Source: Candidatus Woesearchaeota archaeon
GTDB lineage: Archaea; Nanobdellota; Nanobdellia; Woesearchaeales; UBA525
Assembly (NCBI GenBank): GCA_013331575.1
Contig: DUGD01000058.1
Coordinates: forward strand, 1-10,696
Reading direction: 5' to 3'
DNA: 10,696 bases
The notes beneath the pieces are model-generated. The model was not told the DNA's origin and ran no database searches. It saw nothing but the letters and a program-made list of their open reading frames with translations. Numbering within the stretch: position 1 is the first letter of the stretch; each line of letters begins with the position of its first letter. Below, one piece after another: positions 5,706 through 10,696 of the stretch. The translations under genes were made by a program, and so were the position numbers.

Positions 5706-6359
5706 ATGTGGGCAATCTTGTGCTTCGGCGATAGCGTGACTTGGGGACGAGGGGAAACCCCCAATATCGGTTGGGCTGGACGACTCAAGAAAAGCGTAGA
5801 GTCTTCTGGAGAATATCGAGCAGTCTACAATCTCGGCGTGTGCGGGGATACTTCTTCTGATTTGTTGAGACGATTCAAAGCAGAGTGCGACGCGAGAGCA
5901 AGGGCCTATCGAAAAGAGGATCAGTTCTTGATACTCATTGCCGTAGGACTCAATGATTCTCGGTGGCGAGGTGGGCCGCAAAGCAAAGTCGTATACGCTA
6001 CTCCGAAGCAGTTCGAAGCGAATATCTTGAAGCTCATTCGACTTGCAAAGACGTATCCTGCGAAGGTGGCGCTCGTCGGCTTGACTCCTATAGATGAATC
6101 ACTTACCGTTCCTTACGAAGAAACGGTATTCAGAAACGAACGCATCGCTCTGTTTAATGACCTCTTAAGAAAATGCAGTGGGCGCGAACACGTGCCATTT
6201 CTCGATATGTTCGCAAAAATGAGTGCCGCAAAGTATCGTTCGATGATCGACGATGGGTTACATCCTAATGAGAGGGGATACGATTTTATGTATGCACAGG
6301 TTATGCGATTCATCAAGCAAAACAAACTCTTTCCAGAACTTCGCAACAGCAATCCGTAG
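5706..6359 (+). CDS. SGNH/GDSL-family hydrolase
   Basis: 217 aa. SGNH enzymes hydrolyse esters (lipids, acetylated sugars, thioesters) using a Ser-His-Asp triad. Block I is F-G-D-S-V-T with nucleophile Ser10. Block II N-L-G-V-C-G-D-T supplies the oxyanion Gly47, and block III V-G-L-N-D supplies Asn83. Block V D-G-L-H-P supplies Asp183 and His186, so all catalytic residues are present. There is no signal peptide, so it should be cytoplasmic; length is normal for a single domain. A TTG start four codons upstream is possible, but the ATG fits the TATA box for a leaderless mRNA. It faces the phosphotransferase gene tail to tail with 8 nt between stops. More AT-rich than the flanking genes, as expected of imported DNA. 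The substrate is unknown; sugar or acyl deacetylation is one guess from the kinase partner. Confidence 0.9.
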   Translation: MWAILCFGDSVTWGRGETPNIGWAGRLKKSVESSGEYRAVYNLGVCGDTSSDLLRRFKAECDARARAYRKEDQFLILIAVGLNDSRWRGGPQSKVVYATPKQFEANILKLIRLAKTYPAKVALVGLTPIDESLTVPYEETVFRNERIALFNDLLRKCSGREHVPFLDMFAKMSAAKYRSMIDDGLHPNERGYDFMYAQVMRFIKQNKLFPELRNSNP

Positions 6360-6367
6360 CGCTCACG

Positions 6368-7378
6368 TCATTCATATTGCTTATTCGCGAGGATGTTTCT
6401 TATGCGCTCAAGAGTTCTCGCCTTCTCAAGATCATATTGCTTTTTCGTAAAGTGCGCTTTCCATAAGACGAGAACGCGCACACCAACAAGTGACCTTGAG
6501 AGCGCGTAGAATGCCCGACGCTTCTCATACCCGTTGTCTAATTTAATGTGTCTGGTATAGCTATTGAAAAATGCCTCGCGCATCGCGTTGTTCTCGAACA
6601 GGTTCTCTGTTCGCATCAAATCGTACTCGTTGTGTCCGACAAGTGATTCTTCAACATCAAGTATTCCAGTGATAGTGCTTCCCTCGACAAAGACGTTTCC
6701 TTTGTTCAAATCAAGATGCAACAGGCGAGGAGTTATGTCATAATCAATGAGGTGCTCGTTATCCTTGAAGTATTTCTTGATGGGGGATATGAGTGGTGCG
6801 AACTCCGTTCCTTTGAAATAATAGAGCCGTGATTTAATGATCTCTCGGTGCATCTCTTTCCAGGTCTTGAATGGGCCTTTCTTGATGTCTTTGGCCACTC
6901 CTAATTCGTGCGCTTTACCTACTACGATACCGCGCGGAGTCCTCTTGATGTCGCCGAAACGATTGAAGATATTCGAGTGCATTCTTCCAAGGTACTCTCC
7001 GAGCTGTCCCATGACTTTAATTTTCACTGCTGCTTGAAGCGTTGTGTCATTAAGACTCTTGCCAGACAATCGTTTGCTGATTGCATAATTGAACGGGATG
7101 AGGTTCTTGGAGGTGTCTGTCAGTAACACCTCTGGTGCAGGAATGCCTTCTCTCGACAGCAATTCATACACCACTGCCTCTTTTTTCGGTTTCCAATCGC
7201 CCGCGATCGGATTGAAGACACGCAATACGATGTCGCCGCTTCGAGAATGCACGATGAAAACAGGATTAGCGACGCCTTGTCGGGCAGGAGTTATCTTTTC
7301 TGCACAGTATTTTGGGTCATACGAGCTGATGACTCTGCGAAGTTGTGCGTTGGTTATCTTTATCGCTCCTTTCTCCAT
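6368..7378 (-). CDS. Aminoglycoside phosphotransferase/choline kinase-like enzyme
   Basis: 336 aa, a small-molecule kinase of the APH fold that phosphorylates hydroxyls of sugars, aminoglycosides, choline or similar. The N-lobe has the glycine-poor loop and V-L-R-V-F (ATP-binding region), followed by E-A-V-V-Y-E-L-L. The catalytic loop is L-L-H-L-D-L-N-K-G-N-V-F-V (His221, Asp223, Asn228), the metal motif I-L-D-V-E-E (Asp241, Glu243). The W-K-P-K-K-E and I-P-A-P-E-V-L segments are typical. The frame extends 15 codons further to a GTG, but that extension overlaps the TATA box TTTATAAAT. The ATG 21 nt after the box is therefore the start. It is convergent with the SGNH gene and ends in TGA. A resistance role is not implied; in archaea such proteins are usually of unknown substrate. 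Confidence 0.88.
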   Translation of the reverse strand: MEKGAIKITNAQLRRVISSYDPKYCAEKITPARQGVANPVFIVHSRSGDIVLRVFNPIAGDWKPKKEAVVYELLSREGIPAPEVLLTDTSKNLIPFNYAISKRLSGKSLNDTTLQAAVKIKVMGQLGEYLGRMHSNIFNRFGDIKRTPRGIVVGKAHELGVAKDIKKGPFKTWKEMHREIIKSRLYYFKGTEFAPLISPIKKYFKDNEHLIDYDITPRLLHLDLNKGNVFVEGSTITGILDVEESLVGHNEYDLMRTENLFENNAMREAFFNSYTRHIKLDNGYEKRRAFYALSRSLVGVRVLVLWKAHFTKKQYDLEKARTLERIRNILANKQYE

Positions 7379-7399
7379 GAGCCTATCTACCAGATTCGC

Positions 7400-7408
7400 A
7401 TTTATAAA
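7400..7408 (-). promoter_or_regulatory. TATA box of the phosphotransferase gene
   Basis: On the - strand TTTATAAAT is followed by exactly 21 nt and ATG (7378), the same arrangement as in the partner gene. This decides the start and indicates a leaderless mRNA. The 13-bp TTCGAA repeat lies 14 nt upstream of it. Confidence 0.75.
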
Positions 7409-7422
7409 TTGTGTCCTCTCCA

Positions 7423-7435
7423 CGTTTCGAACTTT
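7423..7435 (-). repeat. 13-bp cassette inverted repeat, right arm
   Basis: CGTTTCGAACTTT on the + strand, the exact reverse complement of 5656-5668. It lies 12 nt inside the right tRNA 3'-end copy. Confidence 0.6.
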
Positions 7436-7447
7436 TTCCCCCGTTTT

Positions 7448-7460
7448 CTGCTCCCCGCAC
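7448..7460 (+). repeat. Direct partial copy of the tRNA-Leu 3' end (candidate attachment site, right)
   Basis: CTGCTCCCCGCAC equals tRNA bases 5509-5521, including the first base after the gene, over 13 nt. Same orientation as the intact tRNA. From here to 7551 no gene is evident; T-runs at 7460-7470 may end transcription. Confidence 0.5.
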
Positions 7461-7550
7461 TTTTTTCTTTATCAACAGTCTTCTGATTGTGGAGAAAATA
7501 TAGATTTCGTTGGCGTGAAAGAATATGCTGCATATAGTATTACACCCATT

Positions 7551-7690
7551 TGTTTATACCGGAAAAAGTGTTCTTTACGTCAGGGTATGATGGCCTAGAT
7601 CATCATCCCTCTATTGTGATGCGCCTCCGGGCGATAGCATGGCGGGATGGTCCCCCATCATCCCGCCGTTAAATACTGATAAACGAGGTG
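7551..7690 (+). promoter_or_regulatory. Promoter and hairpin-rich 5' leader of the disordered-protein gene
   Basis: TGTTTATACC (7551-7560) predicts a start near 7583. Exactly there begins hairpin 1: GGG(t)ATGATG (7583-7592) / CATCATCCC (7601-7609). Hairpin 2, CGCC-tccg-GGCG (7622-7633), and hairpin 3, GGCGGGATG (7641-7649) / CATCCCGCC (7659-7667), follow. GAGGTG (7685-7690) then precedes the ATG by 6 nt. The 3' strands of hairpins 1 and 3 carry the same CATCATCCC (7601-7609 and 7656-7664), so the stems can swap partners. This resembles a regulatory leader (riboswitch or thermosensor); no known class was recognised. Confidence 0.5.
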
Positions 7691-7696
7691 GTACCT

Positions 7697-8176
7697 ATGG
7701 CAGACAAGAATACGAATGATAAGAGCAAAGATATGGCAGATAAGAATAAAGACAGGTTCACGAAGGAATCGGACGGGAAGGACGTAATCGGCAAGGATTT
7801 CTCCGGTGGTGTGAAAAAAAATGACGATGTCTCCGAGGCGACCAAAGCGCTCTCAACCAACGGACGCGATAGTAGCGATAACCTCGCCAAGGACGAGGCT
7901 GCGCGCGATCGATTCAACAAAGAGAGCGCTCCGAGATCAACGCAGGACGCGATAAACGCGATAGAGATCCCGCATGACGAACGGGAGTCAAAAGATGCCC
8001 TTGGAAAAAACAGGCGCGCAGATTTGTCGGACTCCGATCGATACTCGGTGGAAACTCCGAATAAGGAGCGTGTAGCGAGCGAGTCTTCAACACACGATCC
8101 GCGTGAAAAAGAGCGATCGTATGATGAGAGGATGGCTGAGGGTGTAAAGAAACGCAAACTACCGACGGATACATAG
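7697..8176 (+). CDS. Highly charged, disordered hypothetical protein
   Basis: 159 aa dominated by Lys, Asp, Glu, Arg, Ser and Asn, with no Cys or Trp and few hydrophobic residues; it should be unfolded and soluble. Short repeats are visible: M-A-D-K-N at residue 1 and again near 13, and D-R-F-x-K-E-S twice. The composition resembles stress-related hydrophilins such as LEA or KGG-type proteins, but no actual domain can be named. A GTG three codons upstream overlaps the GAGGTG ribosome site, so the ATG is chosen. Its long structured leader contrasts with the leaderless genes around and hints at post-transcriptional control, which would suit a stress-induced protein (inference). Confidence 0.75.
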   Translation: MADKNTNDKSKDMADKNKDRFTKESDGKDVIGKDFSGGVKKNDDVSEATKALSTNGRDSSDNLAKDEAARDRFNKESAPRSTQDAINAIEIPHDERESKDALGKNRRADLSDSDRYSVETPNKERVASESSTHDPREKERSYDERMAEGVKKRKLPTDT

Positions 8177-8200
8177 ACTGACCTGTTCTGCGTTCGATCA

Positions 8201-8220
8201 TTCTTCCTTTTTTTATTGTT
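8201..8220 (+). terminator. Poly-T terminator after the disordered-protein gene
   Basis: Pyrimidine-rich sequence with seven consecutive T at 8208-8214, 25-40 nt after the TAG stop, the usual form of an archaeal terminator. No stem precedes it. Confidence 0.55.
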
Positions 8221-8268
8221 CATATTTGTATCATGATGATTTGAATATACCAGGTCATTATGCAAGAA

Positions 8269-8315
8269 GATTATATAGTCACAAAAACATCCATGCAATA
8301 GTTGTTGGGGAGGTG
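8269..8315 (+). promoter_or_regulatory. Promoter and ribosome site of the cupin gene
   Basis: GATTATATAG (8269-8278) predicts a start near 8299. A very strong Shine-Dalgarno GGGGAGGTG (8307-8315) sits 5 nt before the ATG at 8321. Confidence 0.65.
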
Positions 8316-8320
8316 CTGTC

Positions 8321-8710
8321 ATGACAGGATATGTCGGGGATATAGAGGATGAGACGCTCAAGAATGGATTCTTCCGCAAGGTGCTCTTCACGGGGAAGCA
8401 CGCGCAGTTGGTGGTGATGTGCCTGCCGCCAGGCGAGGAGATAGGCGATGAGATGCACAAAGCCGTAGACCAGTTCTTCCGTATCGAGCAAGGGGATGCG
8501 AAGTTCATCTTCAACGAGAAGGAGACGCACGAGGTCGGGAACGGCGACGGTATCGTGGTGCCTGCAGGAATATTCCACAACATCATCAACGCGTCTAAGA
8601 CCAAGCCGCTCAAGCTCTACACCGTCTACTCGCCGCCCAATCACCCGCCTGGCACCGTGCATAAGACAAAAGCAGAGGCAGTCAAGGCAGAGGCCGCTAA
8701 GCATAAGTGA
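8321..8710 (+). CDS. Single-domain cupin protein
   Basis: 129 aa, one cupin barrel. The first motif is P-P-G-E-E-I-G-D-E-M-H-K-A-V-D-Q-F-F-R-I-E-Q-G and the second V-P-A-G-I-F-H-N-I. The usual H-x-H...E metal set is changed to E44-x-H46...Q51 with His86 in motif 2, a pattern I know from a widespread subfamily ending L-Y-T-x-Y-S/A-P-P-x-H-P-P-G-T-V-H. That tail is present here at full length, followed by a short Lys/Ala-rich end. Members are often labelled mannose-6-phosphate isomerase-like, but catalytic activity is unproven. It is soluble and probably strongly translated. It stands alone between its own promoter and the convergent membrane gene. Confidence 0.9.
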   Translation: MTGYVGDIEDETLKNGFFRKVLFTGKHAQLVVMCLPPGEEIGDEMHKAVDQFFRIEQGDAKFIFNEKETHEVGNGDGIVVPAGIFHNIINASKTKPLKLYTVYSPPNHPPGTVHKTKAEAVKAEAAKHK

Positions 8711-8726
8711 TTGATGTAGAATAGAA

Positions 8727-8748
8727 TAAAAAAAGAAAACTTTTCCTC
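8727..8748 (-). terminator. T-run terminator between the cupin and membrane-regulator genes
   Basis: On the - strand, directly after the TAA at 8749-8751, the sequence runs AGGAAAAGTTTTC then seven T, a likely terminator for the - strand unit. In the + direction GAAAACTTTTC offers only a short T-run for the cupin gene. Confidence 0.5.
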
Positions 8749-8928
8749 TTATTTCGCGAGCTTGTTCAGCTCCAGCTGTGTTATCGCGGGCATGACGAAG
8801 CCTACGAGTATCCATAGGATGAACCAGAGGATCGTGTTGTTGTCATTCTTCACTTTCAGCGCGAACGCGTCAGAGTATTTGTAGAGCCAGTACAGGTTGG
8901 CTATCGGGATGATGAGGAGCCACGCGGT
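8749..8928 (-). pseudogene. DUF4234-like two-helix membrane segment, in frame after a TAG stop and lacking a start
   Basis: 59 open codons run from immediately after the TAG of the winged-helix gene, in the same frame, to a TAA. The product would be W-L-L-I-I-P-I-A-N-L-Y-W-L-Y-K-Y (first helix), a charged loop V-K-N-D-N-N-T, a second helix W-F-I-L-W-I-L-V-G-F-V-M-P, and Q-L-E-L-N-K-L-A. This resembles DUF4234-type small membrane domains. There is no ATG, GTG or TTG before the first helix, so it cannot be initiated normally. Either the two parts were one gene split by a nonsense change, or the TAG is read through, or a sequence error is present. TAG is used as the normal stop by several other genes here, so recoding is not general. 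Confidence 0.6.
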
Positions 8929-9480
8929 CTACCGCTTCTTGTCGCGCAGTATCTCGTAGAACTCGCTTTCCAGCCGCAACCGTCGCATCTTGCCCATTGC
9001 ATCCTTCCGTATCACTCCTTTCTCGACGAGCGATTGCACGACGCGGTGGGCCTTCACTTTCGTGAACCCTTGCAGGTGCGATATCTCGTACTGCTGCACA
9101 TTGCCGCCGTTCTCCACCATGAATCGCATCACCGCGCGTTCTTTCTGGTCGAGCAGCTTGAAGATGGTCTCTGCATTGTGCTTGATCGTCTCGTCCTTGC
9201 GTTCCATCTCCGCCGCGAGCAGGTAGTACATCAACGCTCCTACCGCCACGCCGAAGAACGCGAAGATGGGGATGAAGTAGTAGAATGGCGTCCATCCGGT
9301 CGATTGCCGGTCGTAGATCTCCTTGAGGATCTGGTCCTTCGTCATTGCTTCAAGGTCGACCGGGTCGAGCTGCCGTTGCTCGTGCGAGCGATCCATATAG
9401 AGCAGGATGCTTGCCACTAATAGTACAAAGCTCACGATGACTAGTGCGGCGACGAGCTTGCGTTGTGTCTGTCTTTGCAT
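8929..9480 (-). CDS. Membrane-anchored winged-helix transcription regulator
   Basis: 183 aa. Two transmembrane segments: L-V-A-A-L-V-I-V-S-F-V-L-L-V-A-S-I-L-L (about 9-28) and F-Y-Y-F-I-P-I-F-A-F-F-G-V-A-V-G-A-L (about 66-88). A charged helical stalk leads to a C-terminal MarR-like winged helix (about 112-180) with R-A-V-M-R-F-M-V-E-N-G-G, Y-E-I-S-H-L-Q-G-F-T-K-V-K-A-H-R-V-V as recognition helix, and G-V-I-R-K as the wing. Archaea carry many such membrane-tethered wHTH proteins, thought to relay an envelope signal to a nearby promoter; the target here is unknown. The ATG lies 25 nt from a TTTAAA box, so leaderless. Its stop is TAG with the same frame continuing into a membrane domain. Confidence 0.85.
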   Translation of the reverse strand: MQRQTQRKLVAALVIVSFVLLVASILLYMDRSHEQRQLDPVDLEAMTKDQILKEIYDRQSTGWTPFYYFIPIFAFFGVAVGALMYYLLAAEMERKDETIKHNAETIFKLLDQKERAVMRFMVENGGNVQQYEISHLQGFTKVKAHRVVQSLVEKGVIRKDAMGKMRRLRLESEFYEILRDKKR

Positions 9481-9502
9481 GCGATGGCGTTCTCTCGTCC
9501 GG

Positions 9503-9508
9503 TTTAAA
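9503..9508 (-). promoter_or_regulatory. TATA box of the membrane wHTH gene
   Basis: TTTAAA centred 25-26 nt from the ATG at 9480 fits a leaderless mRNA. Being palindromic it could also serve + strand transcription starting near 9532, just ahead of the folded block at 9549-9742. Confidence 0.6.
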
Positions 9509-9516
9509 GACTCTTC

Positions 9517-9537
9517 GATGTACTGCGCTCTTTAGAC
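9517..9537 (+). repeat. Direct repeat flanking the folded block, left copy
   Basis: GATGTACTGCG is followed by CTCTTTAGAC. The same 11 bases and TTTAGA recur at 9771-9791, 254 bp away, with two differences in between. Confidence 0.65.
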
Positions 9538-9548
9538 AATAGATGCTT

Positions 9549-9742
9549 TTGTTGTGGCCCCAGTCACTTCGTTTCTAGGTTTGCCTACTTTGTAGTCAAA
9601 CCTTGGCGCGAAATCAGATGCTCGAGATTTGCGAAGGATTCGGTCCATTACTCGAATCCTTGCACAGGGAGAACATCTCCCTCGTGGCAGCGGCCCTCGA
9701 GCATCGCAAAAGGACTGCGTCACAAAAGCGCCGCCACAACAA
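9549..9742. ncRNA. Strongly self-complementary non-coding block
   Basis: Nested perfect helices span the region. Outer TTGTTGTGGC (9549-9558) / GCCACAACAA (9733-9742). Hairpin AGGTTTG (9577-9583) / CAAACCT (9597-9603) with inner CTAC/GTAG. GGCGC (9605-9609) / GCGCC (9728-9732). GATGCTCGAG (9617-9626) / CTCGAGCATC (9696-9705) enclosing hairpins AAGGATTCG/CGAATCCTT and GGGAG-aacat-CTCCC. That is a multibranched fold with a three-way junction. RNase P and SRP signature sequences were looked for and not seen. Strand cannot be set, since helices fold on both. Reading frames across it do not look like proteins. It could be a new RNA or a non-autonomous palindromic element with TGCTT...GTTGTGGC ends. 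Confidence 0.5.
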
Positions 9743-9770
9743 GCACAAATTAGTGATTTGCCTAAGAGCC

Positions 9771-9791
9771 GATGTACTGCGACCTTTAGAT
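9771..9791 (+). repeat. Direct repeat flanking the folded block, right copy
   Basis: GATGTACTGCG then ACCTTTAGAT, the partner of 9517-9537. The following stretch to 9895 holds no gene that I can support. Confidence 0.65.
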
Positions 9792-9921
9792 GGAGTATGC
9801 TGACTGTTGCTGCGGAGAATATCCTCTCAGTTTCATGTAGCACATTGATAGTTTCACAAGTTGATATGTATGGTTTCATCCATTGATACTTGTATGCGGA
9901 GAGCCGCGTGGAGATGAGACG

Positions 9922-10446
9922 ATGAATGCGAAGACCATCATGTTATGGAGTTTGCCGATATTGTTCCTGACTGGTTCGGTGGCGCTCGCCGCAGGGTATC
10001 ACAGCGGTGGGGCGAACGTGCAGGGCGCGAACTACAATGCGCAAGCGCACGAACAGCTTGAGTCCGCTATAGAGGCGCGGGATTATGATGCTTGGCTCAA
10101 GGTCCGCCAGGAGTACAACTTGCCGATGCGCGGGAAGATATTCCAGGTCATAAACAAGGATAACTTCGGGCTCTACGCCGATCTCCATGCTGCGAATGAG
10201 GCGGGGGATCTCGAGCGCGCCGCGGCGATACGCACCGAGCTTGGTGTAGGTACTGGTCGCGGTAGTGGTCAGGGCGGTCGTATGCAAGGTGCGGGTCAGC
10301 ACTCCTGCAATCAGGCGGGGCATTCCGGAATGCAATCCGGCATGTATCGGTCCGGTTCGTGCGGGATGCATCCGCGCGGCGCAGGATATACTGGTCCGGG
10401 GTTCGTCGATGTGAATGGCGACGGACTCTGCGATCGCTTGAAGTAG
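9922..10446 (+). CDS. Secreted Met/His/Cys-rich protein with EF-hand/dockerin-like loop
   Basis: 174 aa. Residues 1-24 form a signal peptide (M-N-A-K-T-I-M-L-W-S-L-P-I-L-F-L-T-G-S-V-A-L-A-A). A helical region follows, about 35-110, with E-A-R-D-Y-D-A-W and E-A-G-D-L-E-R-A-A-A-I-R-T-E-L-G, a helical repeat type I associate with small secreted DPANN and CPR proteins. Next is a Gly/Met/Gln/His/Ser linker with three Cys (about 112-158), then D-V-N-G-D-G-L-C-D (163-171), a D-x-N-x-D-G-x-x-D calcium loop. Metal binding outside the cell is likely. The ATG at 9922 is chosen over an upstream TTG because it starts the signal peptide and has GGAGATGA (9910-9917) 4 nt ahead, itself after a GCGG-agag-CCGC hairpin. 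No partner gene is adjacent. Confidence 0.82.
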   Translation: MNAKTIMLWSLPILFLTGSVALAAGYHSGGANVQGANYNAQAHEQLESAIEARDYDAWLKVRQEYNLPMRGKIFQVINKDNFGLYADLHAANEAGDLERAAAIRTELGVGTGRGSGQGGRMQGAGQHSCNQAGHSGMQSGMYRSGSCGMHPRGAGYTGPGFVDVNGDGLCDRLK

Positions 10447-10460
10447 AGCTTGGATGTTCC

Positions 10461-10485
10461 TTGTTTTTTCTAGCCTTTTTTATTC
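10461..10485 (+). terminator. Poly-T terminator after the secreted-protein gene
   Basis: Two runs of six T (10464-10469 and 10476-10481) shortly after the TAG stop. The following 10487-10609 holds no supported gene, only short stems such as GTGC-ttccgg-GCAC near 10520. Confidence 0.55.
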
Positions 10486-10609
10486 TTACAGATCCCATCC
10501 CAGGTACGTGTTTGCCTTTGTGCTTCCGGGCACGGTCTTCATGAAGAACGTTTTGCGAGGCAATAGAACTGCGTTGCAAAAAATGGTATCACTCAAAAGT
10601 AACTAAAAG

Positions 10610-10618
10610 TTTATAAAT
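10610..10618 (+). promoter_or_regulatory. TATA box of the last, partial gene
   Basis: TTTATAAAT followed by 20 nt and ATG, a third instance of the leaderless promoter seen in the cassette genes. Confidence 0.7.
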
Positions 10619-10638
10619 GTCTTGAGCATCCGCCGTCT

Positions 10639-10696
10639 ATGCTCGGTAAGCCTGAACCTTTTGAGACATTTCTCCGGCGTTGCCTAGATGGCATTC
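10639..10696 (+). CDS. Start of an unidentified leaderless gene (partial)
   Basis: The frame opens at the ATG 25 nt after the TATA box centre and stays open for 19 codons to the window end (M-L-G-K-P-E-P-F-E-T-F-L-R-R-C-L-D-G-I). Too short to assign a family. The promoter spacing is the main support for a real start. Confidence 0.55.
   Translation, partial: MLGKPEPFETFLRRCLDGI

Larger units (their letters stand above)
5631..7460. mobile_element. Candidate integrated two-gene cassette at tRNA-Leu
   Basis: The unit is bounded by direct copies of the tRNA-Leu 3' end (5631-5646 and 7448-7460). Just inside lie 13-bp inverted copies of AAAGTTCGAAACG (5656-5668 and, reversed, 7423-7435). It contains only two convergent genes, an SGNH hydrolase and a phosphotransferase, whose base composition is visibly more AT-rich than the flanks. 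No integrase or transposase is present, so it would be a passenger mobilised in trans or the relic of a larger element. The right tRNA copy matches only 13 nt, so this is a hypothesis. Confidence 0.45.

Noticed and set aside
5376-5981. - strand frame across the tRNA-Leu gene and the SGNH start
   Set aside because: It overlaps a clear tRNA and the catalytic N-terminus of the hydrolase, and its product is not protein-like.
7669-8613. 314-codon - strand frame opposite the disordered-protein and cupin genes
   Set aside because: It spans two genes with their own promoters and ribosome sites, is Ser/Leu/Phe-rich and has no start signals.
9549-9742. RNase P RNA or SRP RNA
   Set aside because: The conserved GAGGAAAGTCC-type and GGAAGG...AGCAG-type signatures were looked for and not found.
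9532-9879. 115-codon - strand frame across the folded block
   Set aside because: It contains the reverse of every helix and has no family features; inverted repeats alone explain the composition.
1-10696. CRISPR array
   Set aside because: No regularly spaced direct repeats of 23-37 nt were seen, and no cas-like genes.

Overview
The window reads as chromosomal DNA of an archaeon, most likely of the DPANN group; that placement is inference. The signs are: TATA boxes about 25-27 nt ahead of leaderless ATG starts for at least six genes, GGAGGTG-type Shine-Dalgarno sites where a leader exists, poly-T terminators, a class II tRNA-Leu with a splicing-type intron and no encoded CCA, an AbrB-PhoU regulator, and short conserved coiled-coil hypotheticals with an I-K-V-D start that I associate with DPANN genomes.

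Layout. 1-2345: end of an upstream gene, then a + strand cluster of three uncharacterised proteins (208-1377, 1382-1597, 1818-2318) that share a small domain, with a structured RNA (1632-1746) between the second and third, closed by a hairpin/T-run terminator. 2393-4107: a - strand pair, a PHP-domain phosphoesterase followed with one-base overlap by a family 2 glycosyltransferase. It is divergent from the AbrB-PhoU gene (4195-5073), with a palindrome over the PHP promoter. 5074-5646: an RNA-rich stretch holding a second copy of the structured RNA (5197-5288), a truncated tRNA-like remnant (5364-5398), the intron-containing tRNA-Leu(CAA) (5417-5520) and a second degraded tRNA-like remnant.

5631-7460 is a visibly more AT-rich two-gene cassette: a convergent SGNH hydrolase and APH/choline-kinase-like phosphotransferase. 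It is bounded by direct copies of the tRNA-Leu 3' end and, just inside, by a 13-bp inverted repeat that also lies in both genes' promoters. It looks like an integrated accessory unit without its own recombinase.

7552-8710: a gene for a highly charged disordered protein with an elaborate hairpin leader, then a cupin gene. 8749-9480 (- strand): a membrane-anchored winged-helix regulator followed, in frame across a TAG stop, by a DUF4234-like two-helix segment without a start codon. 9517-9790: a direct-repeat-flanked, strongly self-complementary non-coding block. 9922-10446: a secreted Met/His/Cys-rich protein with an EF-hand/dockerin-like loop. A further leaderless gene starts at 10639 and runs off the window.

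The strongest leads are the repeated RNA with a compensatory base-pair change, the tRNA-bounded cassette, the switch-like leader at 7583-7690, and the TAG-split membrane gene.
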